Assembly: GCA_021229015.1 (NCBI GenBank)
Contig: CM037777.1
Coordinates: 60,040,642 to 60,104,641, forward strand
DNA from: Solen grandis
Lineage: Eukaryota > Mollusca > Bivalvia > Adapedonta > Solenidae
Reading direction: 5' to 3'
Length of the DNA: 64,000 bases
Every line of letters starts with the position of its first letter. The first letter of the stretch is position 1. Made by a program: the position numbers and the translations under genes. Of this stretch, positions 33,176 through 45,259 are shown in pieces. The notes below the pieces were generated by a model that worked only from the letters and a program-made list of their open reading frames with translations, was not told the DNA's origin and searched no databases.

Positions 33176-33293
33176 CTATTTGGTCCCCCGTTCGGACACA
33201 TAACTTTCCCTCAGGTACTCCACGTTCCTTCCGAAATTGAGGATAACAAGAACTGCTTTACCATCAGCGTCAGCAAGATTTTCAGGAACGATG
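33176..33293 (-). other. possible coding fragment beside the gap
   Basis: The minus strand is open for about 39 codons with protein-like composition (VPENLADADGKAVLVILNFG), ending TAG at 33176-33178. No splice acceptor precedes it and an in-frame TAA lies just upstream. The plus strand is also open here (GLFGPPFGHITFPQ). I do not recognise a family. It could be a terminal exon with a hidden boundary, a decayed gene fragment, or chance. Confidence 0.2.
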
Positions 33294-33359
33294 AATAGAG
33301 TTTAAATTATATATTACATGTATCTATGATATTTATATCTAGAATTGTTTTCATTTCAG

Positions 33360-34062
33360 CGGTTCTTCCATCATGGTACGATATACTAAAGTCGTTCCCT
33401 TTTCGACTACCCTCGAATATGATGAAACTTTCGATTGGAAACCCCCGGGCGGAGTACGAAAAGATACTCAAGGGTATGTTAAACTGGTTACACGTGAAAT
33501 TATTTGAACATTATCAAGGTCTCGTTCACAGAAGATATCCGGTCATTCAATAAATCATATTTATTTTGATTTTATATTGAAGAATTATTGTATTAGTGGT
33601 ACAGGAAATAATTTAAACATAGACCACTTGAGAAAAAACCGAAGTACGTAGTAATAACTTATATCCCTCTTTAACCATAAAGTTACTTAGATAATTGTTT
33701 TTATTGTATTTAGATTCATTTCTCGTACGACAATGGGTGTTATGTTATCGGAACATCAGGAAAGAGGCATGTTGTTATCAACAATTGATCAAGTCTAAAT
33801 AGGTAAATGTTTTCATTTTCAGCTCTGGGTGAATTTAACGATCACGACACTCACGTTGTCATCGGTCCTTTTGATGAAGCTATTGCCTTAGCAACCGAGT
33901 CCTTAAATATAGCGTACCTAGCAACGACAACAGTCTCGGCCACCAACCTGAATTCAACATTTCAGATTTTACCAAAACTTGAAGATTTCTGCCAAGCTAT
34001 ACTTGACCTTGTTAAAAAGTACAAATGGGAGAAAGTCAGCATCTTCTTCGATGATTATAAAG
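33360..34062 (+). CDS. ionotropic glutamate receptor, two ATD exons (partial)
   Basis: Exon 33360-33473 (acceptor TTTTCATTTCAG, donor G|GTATGT) encodes the region around VLPSWYDILKSFPF. Exon 33823-34062 (acceptor TTTCATTTTCAG, donor G|GTGAGA) encodes 80 residues. These include HVVIGPFDEAI, IAYLATTTVSA, FQILPKLEDFCQAILDLVKK and YKWEKVSIFFDD. This is the pattern of the amino-terminal (ANF-receptor-type) domain of AMPA/kainate-like receptors: a GP turn, a P-rich strand, then a Dlv-x2-y-x-W helix and strand. Both exons are phase 1-1, so the frame passes through intact. The earlier exon (signal peptide) and all later ones (ligand-binding and channel domains) are not seen in the window. It is a real gene part or a fragment left by rearrangement. 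Confidence 0.75.
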
Positions 34063-34129
34063 GTGAGAAATTTAACCATCTCGTATCACTTTAGGAGTAG
34101 TTCATGGTAAAACCATAGGCCAGTTCACG

Positions 34130-34620
34130 CCGAAATCAATCTCATTAAAATCATATCCTAATTTGCACTCCTCTGCTATCCGCGATTAGGATGTGACAAC
34201 ATCGCATTAGGGGTCATGTCAGATTGACCTTTTAAGTAATTTATATACATAAACAAGTGCTCGATTTTAAACCAGTTAAATAGCGTGTTTCAAACTGACT
34301 TCGGTAAAACATTTGTAACAGGGTGAAAAAAAATGTGTAGCTTGACCGGGACTCGAACCCGGGACCTTTTTCTTACAGGGCGAATACTCTACCGAATGAG
34401 CTGCTGCTCTACAGAATGAGCTACCCGGCCACTTAGACATCTTTCTACGCTACTGTGAGAATGATCCAGTTACTTCACCCTGATATACCGAACGATTTTG
34501 TAGCCGCCGATTTGATTGGCTTATACAAAGGTCAATTTGAGACGACCCTCTATACGATGTGGTCAGATTCAGTTAGCATACTGAATCTTATTTTAATGAG
34601 ATTGACTCCGAAATGAAACG
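34130..34620. mobile_element. inverted-repeat element containing a tRNA-like unit
   Basis: GAAATCAATCTCATTAAAAT at the left is matched by ATTTTAATGAGATTGACTCC at the right, in reverse complement. The element begins about 70 bp after the glutamate receptor exon at 34062. Inside is a minus-strand tRNA-like sequence (34336-34432). The outer limits are approximate. Confidence 0.5.
34336..34432 (-). repeat. tRNA-like SINE head with duplicated 5' arm
   Basis: On the minus strand GGCCGGGTAGCTCATTCTGT is followed by a second AGCTCATTCGGTAGAG, then GGTCCCGGGTTCGAGTCCCGG. The T arm is a good tRNA match. The D-arm/A-box segment is present twice in tandem, which no normal tRNA has. It is therefore a tRNA pseudogene or SINE head. 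Confidence 0.6.
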
Positions 34621-34624
34621 TAAA

Positions 34625-34800
34625 CCTACGTACATCAACGAGCAAACACATAATCTAAGTACCGGTGTATAATTTCAAACAGTTCAATAATGGGAAATAA
34701 ACATACATTTGAGATTTTCCCCAGTCACTGATTGGTCAATTTAAATCAGCGAATTATACCGAGTATAGTCGGTCCTCTGGTGAAATAGTCTATTTGGCCA
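34625..34800 (+). repeat. dispersed repeat F (copy 1)
   Basis: It contains ATCAACGAGC, GGGAAATAAACATAC, CACTGATTGGTCAATTTAAA and CGAATTATACC. Related copies are at 49840-50170 (a head-to-head pair) and 58990-59175. The ends resemble GTGAAATGGCC and its complement, suggesting a MITE. Confidence 0.7.
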
Positions 34801-35394
34801 AGAAAATGTCTGGTTTCTGGTTTCTTACTTAATACAGAACTTGTAGTGTTTCCAGTACATGTTCGTCTATTCGTAAGGAAGCCCATTTGAAAAATACATG
34901 ATTCGTGTATTACATACACATTTTTTATGATGCTTTGACTGAAGGTTAACTGCAACATGCAAATGTTTTGATAGATATATGTTTCTGTAAAACGAACAAC
35001 CCTCAGTAATCATAATAGATAAGATTTTGCGCCTGCTTTGTGCACAGTGTCAATAAATAGTTTTATTGCATGTTTGTTTAATGATAAGCTTGGAAAATCC
35101 AAAGTGCCACAGCGATGTTTGCGTTGATAACGTGTTAAAACATACTTTATCAAGCTTCAGGTTTATCGACAGCATGCCTCTTGTCATTTGCTATGCATAT
35201 TTCTCATTATATGACCAATACATCGCTAGGCAAGCACATTATATATTCACATACAGCGATGCAAATTGCAAAACAACATACGTTACATTTTGCAAATAAG
35301 CATAAATGATAATGTAGTAGAAAAAAGAAGGCCAGCACTGTGCTACATTTTTTTTTTCTAAACATATTATTTTGCAAATATTGTCTCTAAGTGA

Positions 35395-35480
35395 TACACC
35401 AACTGGTTGGGCCAGTGTCAGGACAATGTAACTGGGTATGATGTCATGCAACATGACTGTGACGTGACAATGCGGTGTGG
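35395..35480 (-). repeat. dispersed SINE-like repeat R1 (partial)
   Basis: The reverse complement shows CAGTTACATTGTCCTGACAC and GGCCCAACCAG, as in the other R1 copies; more diverged. Confidence 0.5.
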
Positions 35481-35714
35481 TAGCACTATATCTGTATCAA
35501 GTAGATATAGTCTCCATATGACTGAAATACTCTCTTACCCAACAAACAAACAATACCATTATAAGCTGGATAAAAATGACAATGTCTTAAACTTTTTATT
35601 AAAACCTGATAAGGATAAAATTATACTAGAATATTTATACTAGTTCGTTAGTTAAAATGTTGTAACTTATTTACAGAACAATATGAGTAGCCGCACTATT
35701 CAGACATTGGATGG

Positions 35715-35950
35715 TTAAGTTCGGTGGTTGAGAGATTAGATCGCCCCTCCACCACAGAATCTGGAGCTCATGGGTTCAAGTCCCAGCTACAACATACTTA
35801 AGTCGTTTAAAATGGCACTGGTGTAGCTCCATTGCTTAGCACTCAGATTAAATGGTTGTTACATGACTGGTTGATCTGGTGAAAGGCCAAGGACTGTCTT
35901 ATGAAAACAAAGTCCCTTATCGACTAGACGTTAAATTCAAAGCAAACATT
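35715..35950 (+). mobile_element. tRNA-derived SINE
   Basis: The head has TTCGGTGGTTGAGAGATTAG and GGGTTCAAGTCCCAGC (A and B boxes). The tail ends CGACTAGACGTTAAATTCAA, a common SINE ending in molluscs. It differs from family S1. Confidence 0.65.
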
Positions 35951-36362
35951 TCAGGTGAATAGTCTCCTATAGCTAATAGGACAAACATTGTAAATTGACA
36001 ATCCGGATAATACCTAATTGTTTTCTCATATGATGACGAAGTTTCCAGACAGTTTATTTGCATTTGCTAAAATTTGATCATCATTGATAATTTATATATA
36101 AATTCCCCTCGAAAAACTACAATTATGTATCAAATCTGCACTGCGTGCCTTTAAATACTTTTTGATAATTTAATGAAGTTAATGTTTTTGGATATATGCG
36201 TTTATTTTAATAATGTGTACCCATATCTCACATTAAAACTAAGATGTGTTAATATAACTCTGTTATCGATACGTTTTGAATAAAACGACGACAATCCAAT
36301 AAAAACAAGTTTGGAAAAAGCATTATAGAAAATATCTCACAAAAATGCCGTGTAATCAGTGT
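35951..36362. other. gene-free stretch
   Basis: AT-rich; nothing recognisable. Confidence 0.35.
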
Positions 36363-36822
36363 GGTCATATATCACGTGGTATATGACGTCATTTTCAGCT
36401 ATAGGGAAAAGCATAGTTTGCATCGATTCAGATGGGAAAACTGCTGTTAAGTATTTTATTTCTTTATCAATTTTACTGATATATAGCGCATGCGAAATGG
36501 AATATTGTGCCTAACACATAGGTCCCGATGATTTTATTTTGTCAGATGTACAGTTTTTCCTAACACTCGGGTAACATGCACCTAACACGTGAAGCACATC
36601 GTTAATGATGTTTTCCAGATTGTTCGGATATGCTGTACATCTGACAAAAGAATCATTAGGGTTTTTGTGTAGTGCACAATTTCCCGCTTCTCATGTGCTA
36701 TATCCCAATGAAATTGGTTAAGAAATAAAATACAGCAGTATTCCTTTTCGAATCAGGCAAATTATGTTGTTGTGATTACTTAAAATGACGTCATATATGG
36801 CGCCATATCATATGTACAATGT
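36363..36822. mobile_element. foldback element, family F1 (copy 2)
   Basis: The left arm holds ATATCACGTGGTATATGACG and the right arm ends AATGACGTCATATATGGCGC. The inner parts also pair: AGCGCATGCGAAATGGAATA against TTCCCGCTTCTCATGTGCTA, and TTGTCAGATGTACAG against CTGTACATCTGACAA. It is related to the copy at 5513-5955. Confidence 0.75.
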
Positions 36823-37279
36823 TTCACCTTAAACAACTTAATTATTATACGCAAATACAACATTTTTAAATTAACGTCAAAAATGTGTGTCATGAATGAC
36901 CTGAGTTAGAAACAAGTAACTATCATCTATACCATCAGTTGTGAATAACTGAAAAAAAAACAACATTAACCAAAAATAAAAACAATAAAAAAGATAGTTT
37001 GTTTAAAACCATTATCTCTTTAGAGGTACGGCAGTAGAGGGGCCCAAATGCTTCTGGGTTATCATGCCTCCAATCACCTAGTTCCCATCATTGGAGTATT
37101 AGATAAGATTCAGAATAGCTGATTTTATTGCCTTGACTTACTATCAACAGAACCCATAATCAGATATGAAACACCTTAAATGTTGATAATATGGGCTATC
37201 ATGTGGATATTTGTATTATAAGGTTAATCGTATAGTTCAAAGTGTGGCTAGTACATTAGGGATGAAACTTGACATTTGC

Positions 37280-37340
37280 ACCAAAAAAAAAAAAAATAAA
37301 AAAAATAAATAAATTAAAAAAAAAAAATAATAAATAAAAT
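37280..37340. repeat. A-rich low-complexity run
   Basis: A run of A broken by single T (AAAATAAATAAATT type). Confidence 0.85.
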
Positions 37341-37734
37341 CTGGTTCATTAGCGCATAGGCTCTTACTATTCGTTGCTTTTCAGGATCAGCGAAACTTAA
37401 ATTGTGTGTGTGTGTTTCTTTTATTATTTTTTTTCGGGTTTAAATTGTTCCAACATGGATATATGTGTAGCAGGATGATGTTTCGCAAATGTGATAGATG
37501 GATAAATTATACGATCAATATACATGCTATAAACTTAGAAAAGAGCATTTGAATTGAAAAAAAAAAAGAAACTTAACACAGCTATGCAGTCACAAAAATG
37601 GTTAGCTGTATCATTTATATTCTTCACATTTTTGAATATCTGAGCAACTCATAGAATCATTCACATGTATTAACATAAAAATCATTCGTAGGAAATATAA
37701 TTAAGAGGAATGATAATGGAATCATTACACATAA

Positions 37735-37965
37735 CTCTATTAATAAACCTGAATATTACATTTCAATAGCAAAGAAAGAAGGACAAAAAGTCCTATTAAA
37801 AATTCAACATATATTAAAATTGAACTAACTCAAGAAGGACAGAAGCAAGCAAACACGGAGAAAGGACATTATGTAAGATAGAGAAACGCAAAAAGTCGAA
37901 TTAGACCTTTTTAGGCCAGGGTTGTATAGAGGTCAGTGGTAGATCCCTGACGAAAACTTTATATA
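37735..37965 (+). repeat. dispersed repeat G (copy 1)
   Basis: AAAAATTCAACATATATTAA and AACTAACTC followed by AACACGGAGA recur at 60550-60650. No coding potential. Confidence 0.6.
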
Positions 37966-38339
37966 CACGGAGTGTTTTTATGTCTTTCAAAATACATTTC
38001 CACTGTATGGAGAAACTATAACTAACTTGAATTGCAAAAAGCTGTATAACTCTGAGGAATGTTTGTATCAAAATAGATAAACTTCAAACTTGAAGATAGA
38101 TATTACTAATATGATACTGGGCAATAATCTGTTTGAAATAGAACTTTTTTAAAAGCGTGCACATTTCAATATGTAAACACGGCGAGGGTGAGTAACAAAC
38201 ACCAAAACACCGAATATATATATTATTTATAACAATTTATATATATTATTTATAACAATAAACATGTAAACAATAAAGCAATCTTATACATATATTAATT
38301 ATATACCTTCTTTCAAACATTTAATTATCAACATCATGT

Positions 38340-38430
38340 TATAAGCTTGCACAGCCTCTCGCGGGGTTCGAACCCGGGGCTCTCGGTTTGCAAAGCGCCG
38401 GCTCTACTAACTGAGCTATTGAGTACACTG
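38340..38430 (-). repeat. tRNA-like SINE head
   Basis: The minus strand reads ATAGCTCAGTTAGTAGAGCC, then CCCGGGTTCGAACCCCG. The D and T arms are good. The acceptor stem does not pair and the anticodon stem is poor, so it is a tRNA relic or SINE rather than a gene. Confidence 0.6.
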
Positions 38431-38943
38431 ATATACTACGTGACAATACAAACATCAACATAATATAGTATACAACAAGAATGGTTATCAAAGTTGTGTT
38501 TAAGATAAGATAAACCATTTCACATTTAATTGTACTCACAGAGACTAAGGGTCTCTTGACACGACATACTACAACATCCGTCAGCACCAACCCGCATTTT
38601 TTCAGAATGTTGTTCTCTCTTGATTCTAAATAAAAAATACACATGCATGATAACATAGATGTTATAAGCTATAGAGTTTAGATATGCTATTACCTGATAT
38701 ACAGCCAGATAAATAGTTTATTAAAGTGGCATATGTCAACATTTACAAAATAAAACATAAAATTAACACACATCAATATTGACATCCAGCCGCTCCGCGA
38801 CTTATAAGACACTATAAAATCTATAAAACTTAATAATATCAAATATATTTGAAACATATTTATACAAGAGTTTTAAACAAATTTTAAAACAACATAAAAG
38901 ACAAATCCTCACATACATGTGTACCAATATAAAGGGACCTTTA

Positions 38944-39820
38944 ATTTTTTTTTTTTTTTTTTAAAGAATGAAACCTATTCTAAATTCAAATAAAAATCTT
39001 CCGTCTGTAAAACATTTTGGAGACTGAGGTTCCAAGTGAAAATTGCATGTGTTTAGACTGCATTAAAAATTTTAATTTATCATCTATACTAAGAGTCATC
39101 AAATTTGGATTAATGTCAAAGGCTTTTTTGAATAATTTTGCTCTGATATCTGAGTATAAATCACATTTTAAAACAAAATGAGTTTCGTCTTCAATAAAAA
39201 CCACATTCACATAGTGTACAGAATCTGTTTTCAAGATAGATTTTAGGTTTAAAATAACGGCCTGTTTCAACGTACAATGGTAAACGTACAATGGTAAACT
39301 ACATGAGCGCAATTTAAAAAGAATTCGACGGTGGTCCCTAGGTAATGGTAAAATACAATAATTCGCTGGAGATAAATCTGTCTTATACTTACTGTAAGTT
39401 CGGAGTTTATCTGTTTTGTGTAGGCTTTCAAACCATTCCTCCGTGTCTCTAACAATTAAGGTTTCTTTCACTTTTGCCATTATATGCTTTATAGACCAGG
39501 ATGTGGAGTTAATAACATTTAAAACATTTAGGTTGTCACCTATTTTATGAACCCTGTTTTCCCACCCTTTTCTATATGACTTAGACCAGTTAAAAAAAAA
39601 ATTTAATAAGCGCCCAGCCTCAACGCGTTCCAGTTTGACATACAGTCTAAAGCATTCAAGTTTAACGTTTACAAAACAAGAATTCCATCCCATATCGCCT
39701 CTCAGAGCTACATTTGATGCGTATTTACCGCCTCCTAAAAAGAAACGGCAGGCCTTATGCTGTACCATTTGAATTCCCCGATAATCTGTAGTGCCCCAGA
39801 CTCCAGCTGCATGTATATAT
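38944..39820 (-). mobile_element. LINE 3' fragment with poly(A)
   Basis: A 260-residue open frame (complement 38986-39768) continues in the same frame upstream (AGVWGTTDYRGIQMVQ). It contains CRFFLGGGKYASN and DMGW, and near its end EDETHFVLKC with the spacing of the C-terminal HxxxC motif of non-LTR retrotransposon ORF2. The minus strand ends in a poly(A) run (plus 38945-38963). The reverse-transcriptase core is absent, so this is a 5'-truncated insertion. The long open frame suggests it is fairly young. Confidence 0.75.
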
Positions 39821-40206
39821 ATTATGTTTTACATGATAGGTTTTACCATTGTTTCTCATGTTTGATCGATTCGGAGTCTTTCAGAGCTTTCACGCTTTTA
39901 ATTATCTCTAAGACATGTTTTTCATAACGGTTAATTAGTTATTGATGGTCTCGTTCAAACCTTATATAACTCTTACATGAAATCTGTAAGACCTGACCGG
40001 CTTCTTCGCATGGATTATCAACAAACTATTTTGTTTAGTTTAAACTAATTTAATAAAAGGAAAGTATGTGCAATATACGTAATATCTTATGGCGTTGACG
40101 ACATGGTATTGGCATATCGCCTGGTTCATAATTGTGTTTGGACAATCGTAATTGCATGAAGGTCAGATCCAATTTCTTCATAGATACATGAGTTTACTAT
40201 AGCGGT
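39821..40206. other. gene-free stretch
   Basis: Nothing recognisable; it leads into the 29-bp minisatellite. Confidence 0.35.
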
Positions 40207-41235
40207 CGGTCGATAACCAGTCAGTGAACTTGACATATGCGATAATCATTCAGGGAATTTCACATTGACGAAAATCATTCACTGAACTTCACACTGACGA
40301 TAATCATTTAGTGAACTTCACATTGGCGAAAATCATTAGGTGAACTTTACATTGACGAAAATCATTCGCTGATCTTTACATTGACAAAAATCACACAGAG
40401 ACTTCACATGAACGATTATCATTTAGTGAACTTCACATCGGCGATAATCATTCAGTGAACTTAACATTGGCGATAATCATTCAGTGAACTATACATTGAC
40501 GATAATCATTCAGTGAACTTCACATTGACGATAATCATTAGGTGAACTTCACATTGACGATAATCATTCAGTGAACTTTACATTGACGATAATGCCTTTT
40601 ATAATCATTTAGTGAACTTCACATTGACGATAATCATTCAGTGAACTTTACATTGGCGATAATCATTAGGTGAACTTCACATTGACGATAATCATTCAGT
40701 GAACTTCACATTGGCGATAATCATTCAGTGAACTTCACATTGATGATAATCATTCAGTGAACTTCACATTGGCGATAATCATTCAGTGAACTTCACATTA
40801 GCTATAATCATTTAGTGAACTTCACATTGATGATAATCATTCAGTGAACTTCACATTGGCGATAATCATTCAGTGAACTTTACATTGACGATAATCATTC
40901 AGTGAACTTCACATTGGCGATAATCATTCAGTGAACTTGACATTGATGATAATCATTCAGTGAACTTCAATTGCCGATAATCATTAAGAGAACTCCAAAT
41001 TAGCTATAATCATTTAGTGAACTTCACATTGGCGAAAATCATTAGGTGAACTTTACATTGACGAAAATCATTCGCTGATCTTTACATTGACAAAAATCCT
41101 TCACATTGACGATAATCATTAGGTGAACTTCACATTGGCGATAATCATTCAGTGAACTTTACATTGACGATAATCAGTCATTGAACTTCTCATCGGCGAT
41201 AATCAGGCAGTGAGCTTCACATCGGCAATAATCGA
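40207..41235. repeat. 29-bp minisatellite, about 35 units
   Basis: The unit contains ATTCAGTGAACTTCACATTG followed by ACGATAATC, and is exactly 29 bp in most copies. Variants replace GACG by GGCG, GATG or AGCT. A 72-bp block is present twice, identical, at 40321-40392 and 41027-41098, showing a larger internal duplication. Confidence 0.95.
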
Positions 41236-44200
41236 TATATAATTGATATATTAATATTCCGTTTCTGTAATGGTTGTTATTGATGTATTTATAGATTTAG
41301 ATGAGGACCATTAAACAAACCTAAATTAGTTTGATGTTTAATATGATTTATTCACAACATATTTCAAACAGTCAGAACATTGCAAGGAACATCACAATAC
41401 TCAAACAAAAGAAACCAGCATGAACATCAATGACTGAAAAAAAAATCATTTTTGATAGAATCTGACTGTGTTTTATAAATCGACTTTTAAACCGATTCAA
41501 TAAGATCCATTAATCTGTCATAGATACGATTCCCACCACTAGTGTATTATAAACAACGAACAAAAAGAAGATGGAAAAATAGATTGTGCTTCAAGTATTA
41601 AGAACGAATCTTTACATTGAAGGCACACAGAAACGTATGTAAACAGCCTGAAAAAAAGATAAGAAAAAAAGACCACTTAAAGAATTTTGTTTTATAAATC
41701 ATGATAATTATCAATGTACAATCAAAAACAAATTAACAGATACATCTAAAACTCGATGTTTCTTTGAATGGTGTTTTGTTAACACTGGTCTGAAGGTTTA
41801 TTTATTTTCCACGGGCGTTGCTATATACAAAATCAAATGAAAACGATAAATAAACATGTTATTCAGGTTATCCTGTTCTTTTCATATTACATGGTTTGTA
41901 AATCAGTCGAATTTAAGGTTTCATATATATAAAGAAATCATGAAAATCGACCGATATATATATATAATCGAGATATATAATATAAAAAATTATACATGTA
42001 TAAAGTAACGTGATTTGAAAGGCAAATATTTAAAGGTGATATTTTACCTTAGTCTTTATTTAAAAAAAAAAAAGGTATACAGCAAGACTTTTTTTTCCTA
42101 ACTCATAATCATTTAAGAAATCGTTCTCCATTGATAACAAAGAGTGAAATATGTGAATACACACAAAAAAAAGGAATATGCAATTTGAGTCATAGTTACC
42201 AACAGTAATTTTCTAAAAAGATAGATAAATATATGACTGAATATACGAAGGCGATGTAATTAAAAAGAAATACATGACGAAAAAAAAAAGTATTGCGTGT
42301 GAATATATATAGTGTATTAATTAAAGAAATATTGATGACATGAAAATGTTTTGAAGCATGCGTTGTCGTTGCCTAGATACATATTTTTATTTATGTAAAA
42401 CCCAATTATAATTATTAACCTTAGTCAGTATTTCATCGTACACAGTCAGCGGACACATTTCCCGTTAACATCAATACAAGTACATCAATGTATATACAAA
42501 TGTAGTTTCGTGGCACATAACGTAAACACGTCAAATGAAGAGGCAATGGTAAATTATCAGCGTCAATATCTGTCCATATACTATAGATCCGTGTCGCATT
42601 GGATGCATGGGTTTTATCAATTACAGAAATATCCTAACACTAATTTGCATCAGATCACGTTATAAGATATTAATAAGGACATTTGACCTAGTCTGTGAAC
42701 GAATAATGTGCCAAAAACTTGCCAATTTGCAGTCACATGAGAGACACTGCGGTTTTCAAACAAATTGGGGGTGCTTCTGGTAACTTAATGTCACAACTTT
42801 ATCGATTGCGGGCACTTGTGTGTTTAAATGAAACGATGCAGGCTCAGATAGACATAAACTATATGAAGACGTTTGTGGATGTTAGAATTAAAACCATTTG
42901 GGAAGGGCAAGGCAGAAGTCAAATACTTCAGCCAAAACTGTTAAACAGCGTGTAATAGAGAGGTAATTGCCATTAACCATGATATAAAAGTAATCAAAAA
43001 GAGTCAGGCTTGCCGCAAAGGCAATTACAGGAATTTGAAGTACCGAATATCTTGTTTCCAGATTCCTCATCATTTTCTTCCAAGAAGAGTAAAAACATAA
43101 CTATACGGCAAGAAAATGTTACACTTCTGTAAATACGGGAAGCAATTTACAGGACAGATGGAGAGAGCGGGTTTTTTTTATTTCTAGTAAATTGACAATT
43201 TCAGTAATCTCCAAAGGGCAGTTCGCTCCGAAAAATACTGTTATCTCCCTCGCAGCGTAGGCTGTTGTTGACAGCTTAGACAGGGATCACATGGACTGGA
43301 GCTAGCAGGCGTCTATGGCATGTCGTCATCTAAGAGTATTTACAAAACCAACGGCCGAACGTCATTTTATACATTCACAAATCAATCTCTTCGCTATAAA
43401 GCTATAAAGGCTACTGGGCCGGGTTTATATTGAGTTGTCCAGCTAATATCCCCCCAAAACGCAAATAAGACATAGGTCTTCCGTGACGTTCCCGGCAAGA
43501 TTTACTGTTTTGATTGCGGAATTGTCAATACTAACGTATCGCTCTTCTGAAAAGAAAATAAATGAGAAGAAAAAGTAAAATGACATATTTTCCTTCCTGA
43601 CCTCCATCGGTTTCTCATAAAAGTGTTTTATCTTTCACGTTTTTACTTATAATATATTACTATTTGGAATGCAACATGCATACTCTTTATCAATGGAAGG
43701 CACTTGTGTTTCTATGTCGTAAGGTAATGCAATGATTTGGTTTTTGTCATTTGGGGTAGAACATGACACAAAGTTCCTAAAGTTTCATTAGGGACCTTTG
43801 TTATTTTGGTAGAGGTTTAGTGGTCCAAGACAAAACGGAACCAATAGTTATTCAGATAATTAAGATATCTTGATGAGGTATTTTGTAGACAGTTTATGAA
43901 AAACAACTGCAATCATTTTACCATACAAAATACCACTGAACATGTTCACTGCTACATCTGACATAAAAGTATCATTAAATTTCCTAACGCGTCTAACAAG
44001 ATTGTCAAAAAATCGTTTTGGTTAAAATGCGTTATGCGCAGCTTCCTGTCTCCAAAGCATCCAAAATTAAATCTTGAACCTTTCCACCCTGCAGCTTCGG
44101 TTTTCAGATTATTAATTTCATTTTCTTCACAATACCCACTTATGATGACGAAAGAGAAAAAAAATCTATTCTTTATTAAATATAGATTTAATTTTGCATT

Positions 44201-44584
44201 CTTTTTTTTTTCCGACAAAAAAAAACAAAAAAAAAAAAAAAAACATAAAACGTGTTTGACACATAGAATCTGAATGCTTGATATTTTCAATATTCATATT
44301 TATTCGTCATTTAGAAAGATATTCGACAAGTTTTGACATATCTGCTTTATTCAGTTTGTAACGTATAGTGGCTTCCTTATTTTTGAACTAAGTTGACTGA
44401 CATTGCTTCGTTTTTTTAACGTAGATATGAATGATTTTAAATACGTTGATTTTTTTTGTCAGTTAAGTGTAAATAGCACAGTAGGTGTTACTGTCCTTAA
44501 GTCAAAACATGTTACCATCCCAAGGGCAGCGTAACTTTTGAATCGGACAATGGGTTTTCTACGGAAGCACCAAGGGGACATGGT
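41236..44584. other. gene-free stretch
   Basis: About 3.3 kb of AT-rich sequence with many A runs. I see no exon with splice sites, no RNA gene and no clear repeat family. Open frames here (for example 42719-42955) show no motif. Confidence 0.4.
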
Positions 44585-44895
44585 GTTTTTCTTAGTTATT
44601 ATCTCGTGGCCACGAGATGTAACTAAGAAAAAAAAAAACAGTTCTCGCTAACTCGTGACCACGAATTAGTAACTAAGAAAAAAATCAAAAATTCTAGTGG
44701 CCACGAGATAATCGATCGATTTGATTGGCTGTAACTTGGCCACAATTAAATCGTTAGATAACCTCGATCTGATTGGTAGCAACGATTTTTGGTCGAGAGT
44801 TAGCGATATTTGTTGGTTTTTTTAGTTACTAACTCGTGGCCACGAGTTACCGAGAACTGTTTATTTTTTTTTTTTCTTAGTTACTAACTGCAGTG
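44585..44895. repeat. palindromic element with GTGGCCAC cores
   Basis: TAGTTACTAACTCGTGGCCACGAGTTA-type palindromes occur near 44600, 44660, 44700 and 44845, and the outer parts (TTTCTTAGTTA and its complement) mirror each other. It looks like a foldback MITE made of nested inverted repeats. Confidence 0.65.
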
Positions 44896-45259
44896 AGGCA
44901 GTATTATATTTGCTGTAAGTAGATATATAATGTCGTGTGTGTGCTTGGGGTGGGTGGGGGCTTAAGGCAGTTGTTATACTAAAATTTAAATGAATTATTT
45001 CTGATAGAAAGCACTTCTGCTTAGTGTGTCTAGATTTTTCATAAATAGCGACATAAAGTCATAAGCTGTAGTGGTTGAAGTCTAATATAATAAGACCGCA
45101 TTTGTTTACACCTGAACAAAGTATGGCTAACCAGCTTACATAGATATGAATAACAGATATTAAATAAATCATATTATCAAGGAACACCAATGAACTGAAT
45201 ATTATGATCAATGTTCAGATGAAATAATTTAACCATTATTTTTTTGTCCGTCCATGACG

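Noticed and set aside
38345..38425. Possible true tRNA gene on the minus strand
   Set aside because: D and T arms look right, but the acceptor stem does not pair and the anticodon stem is broken.
38339..38656. 105-residue minus-strand frame ending with SNPARG-type residues
   Set aside because: The end is the translation of a tRNA-like SINE B box, a common false open frame.
40207..41235. CRISPR array
   Set aside because: Units are directly adjacent 29-bp repeats without unique spacers, in a eukaryotic genome; it is a minisatellite.
42719..42955. 78-residue plus-strand frame
   Set aside because: No motif, no splice sites, no promoter or polyadenylation context; expected by chance in this length of sequence.
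44034..44290. Open frames on both strands rich in lysine or phenylalanine
   Set aside because: Caused by long A and T runs; no motif or splice sites.
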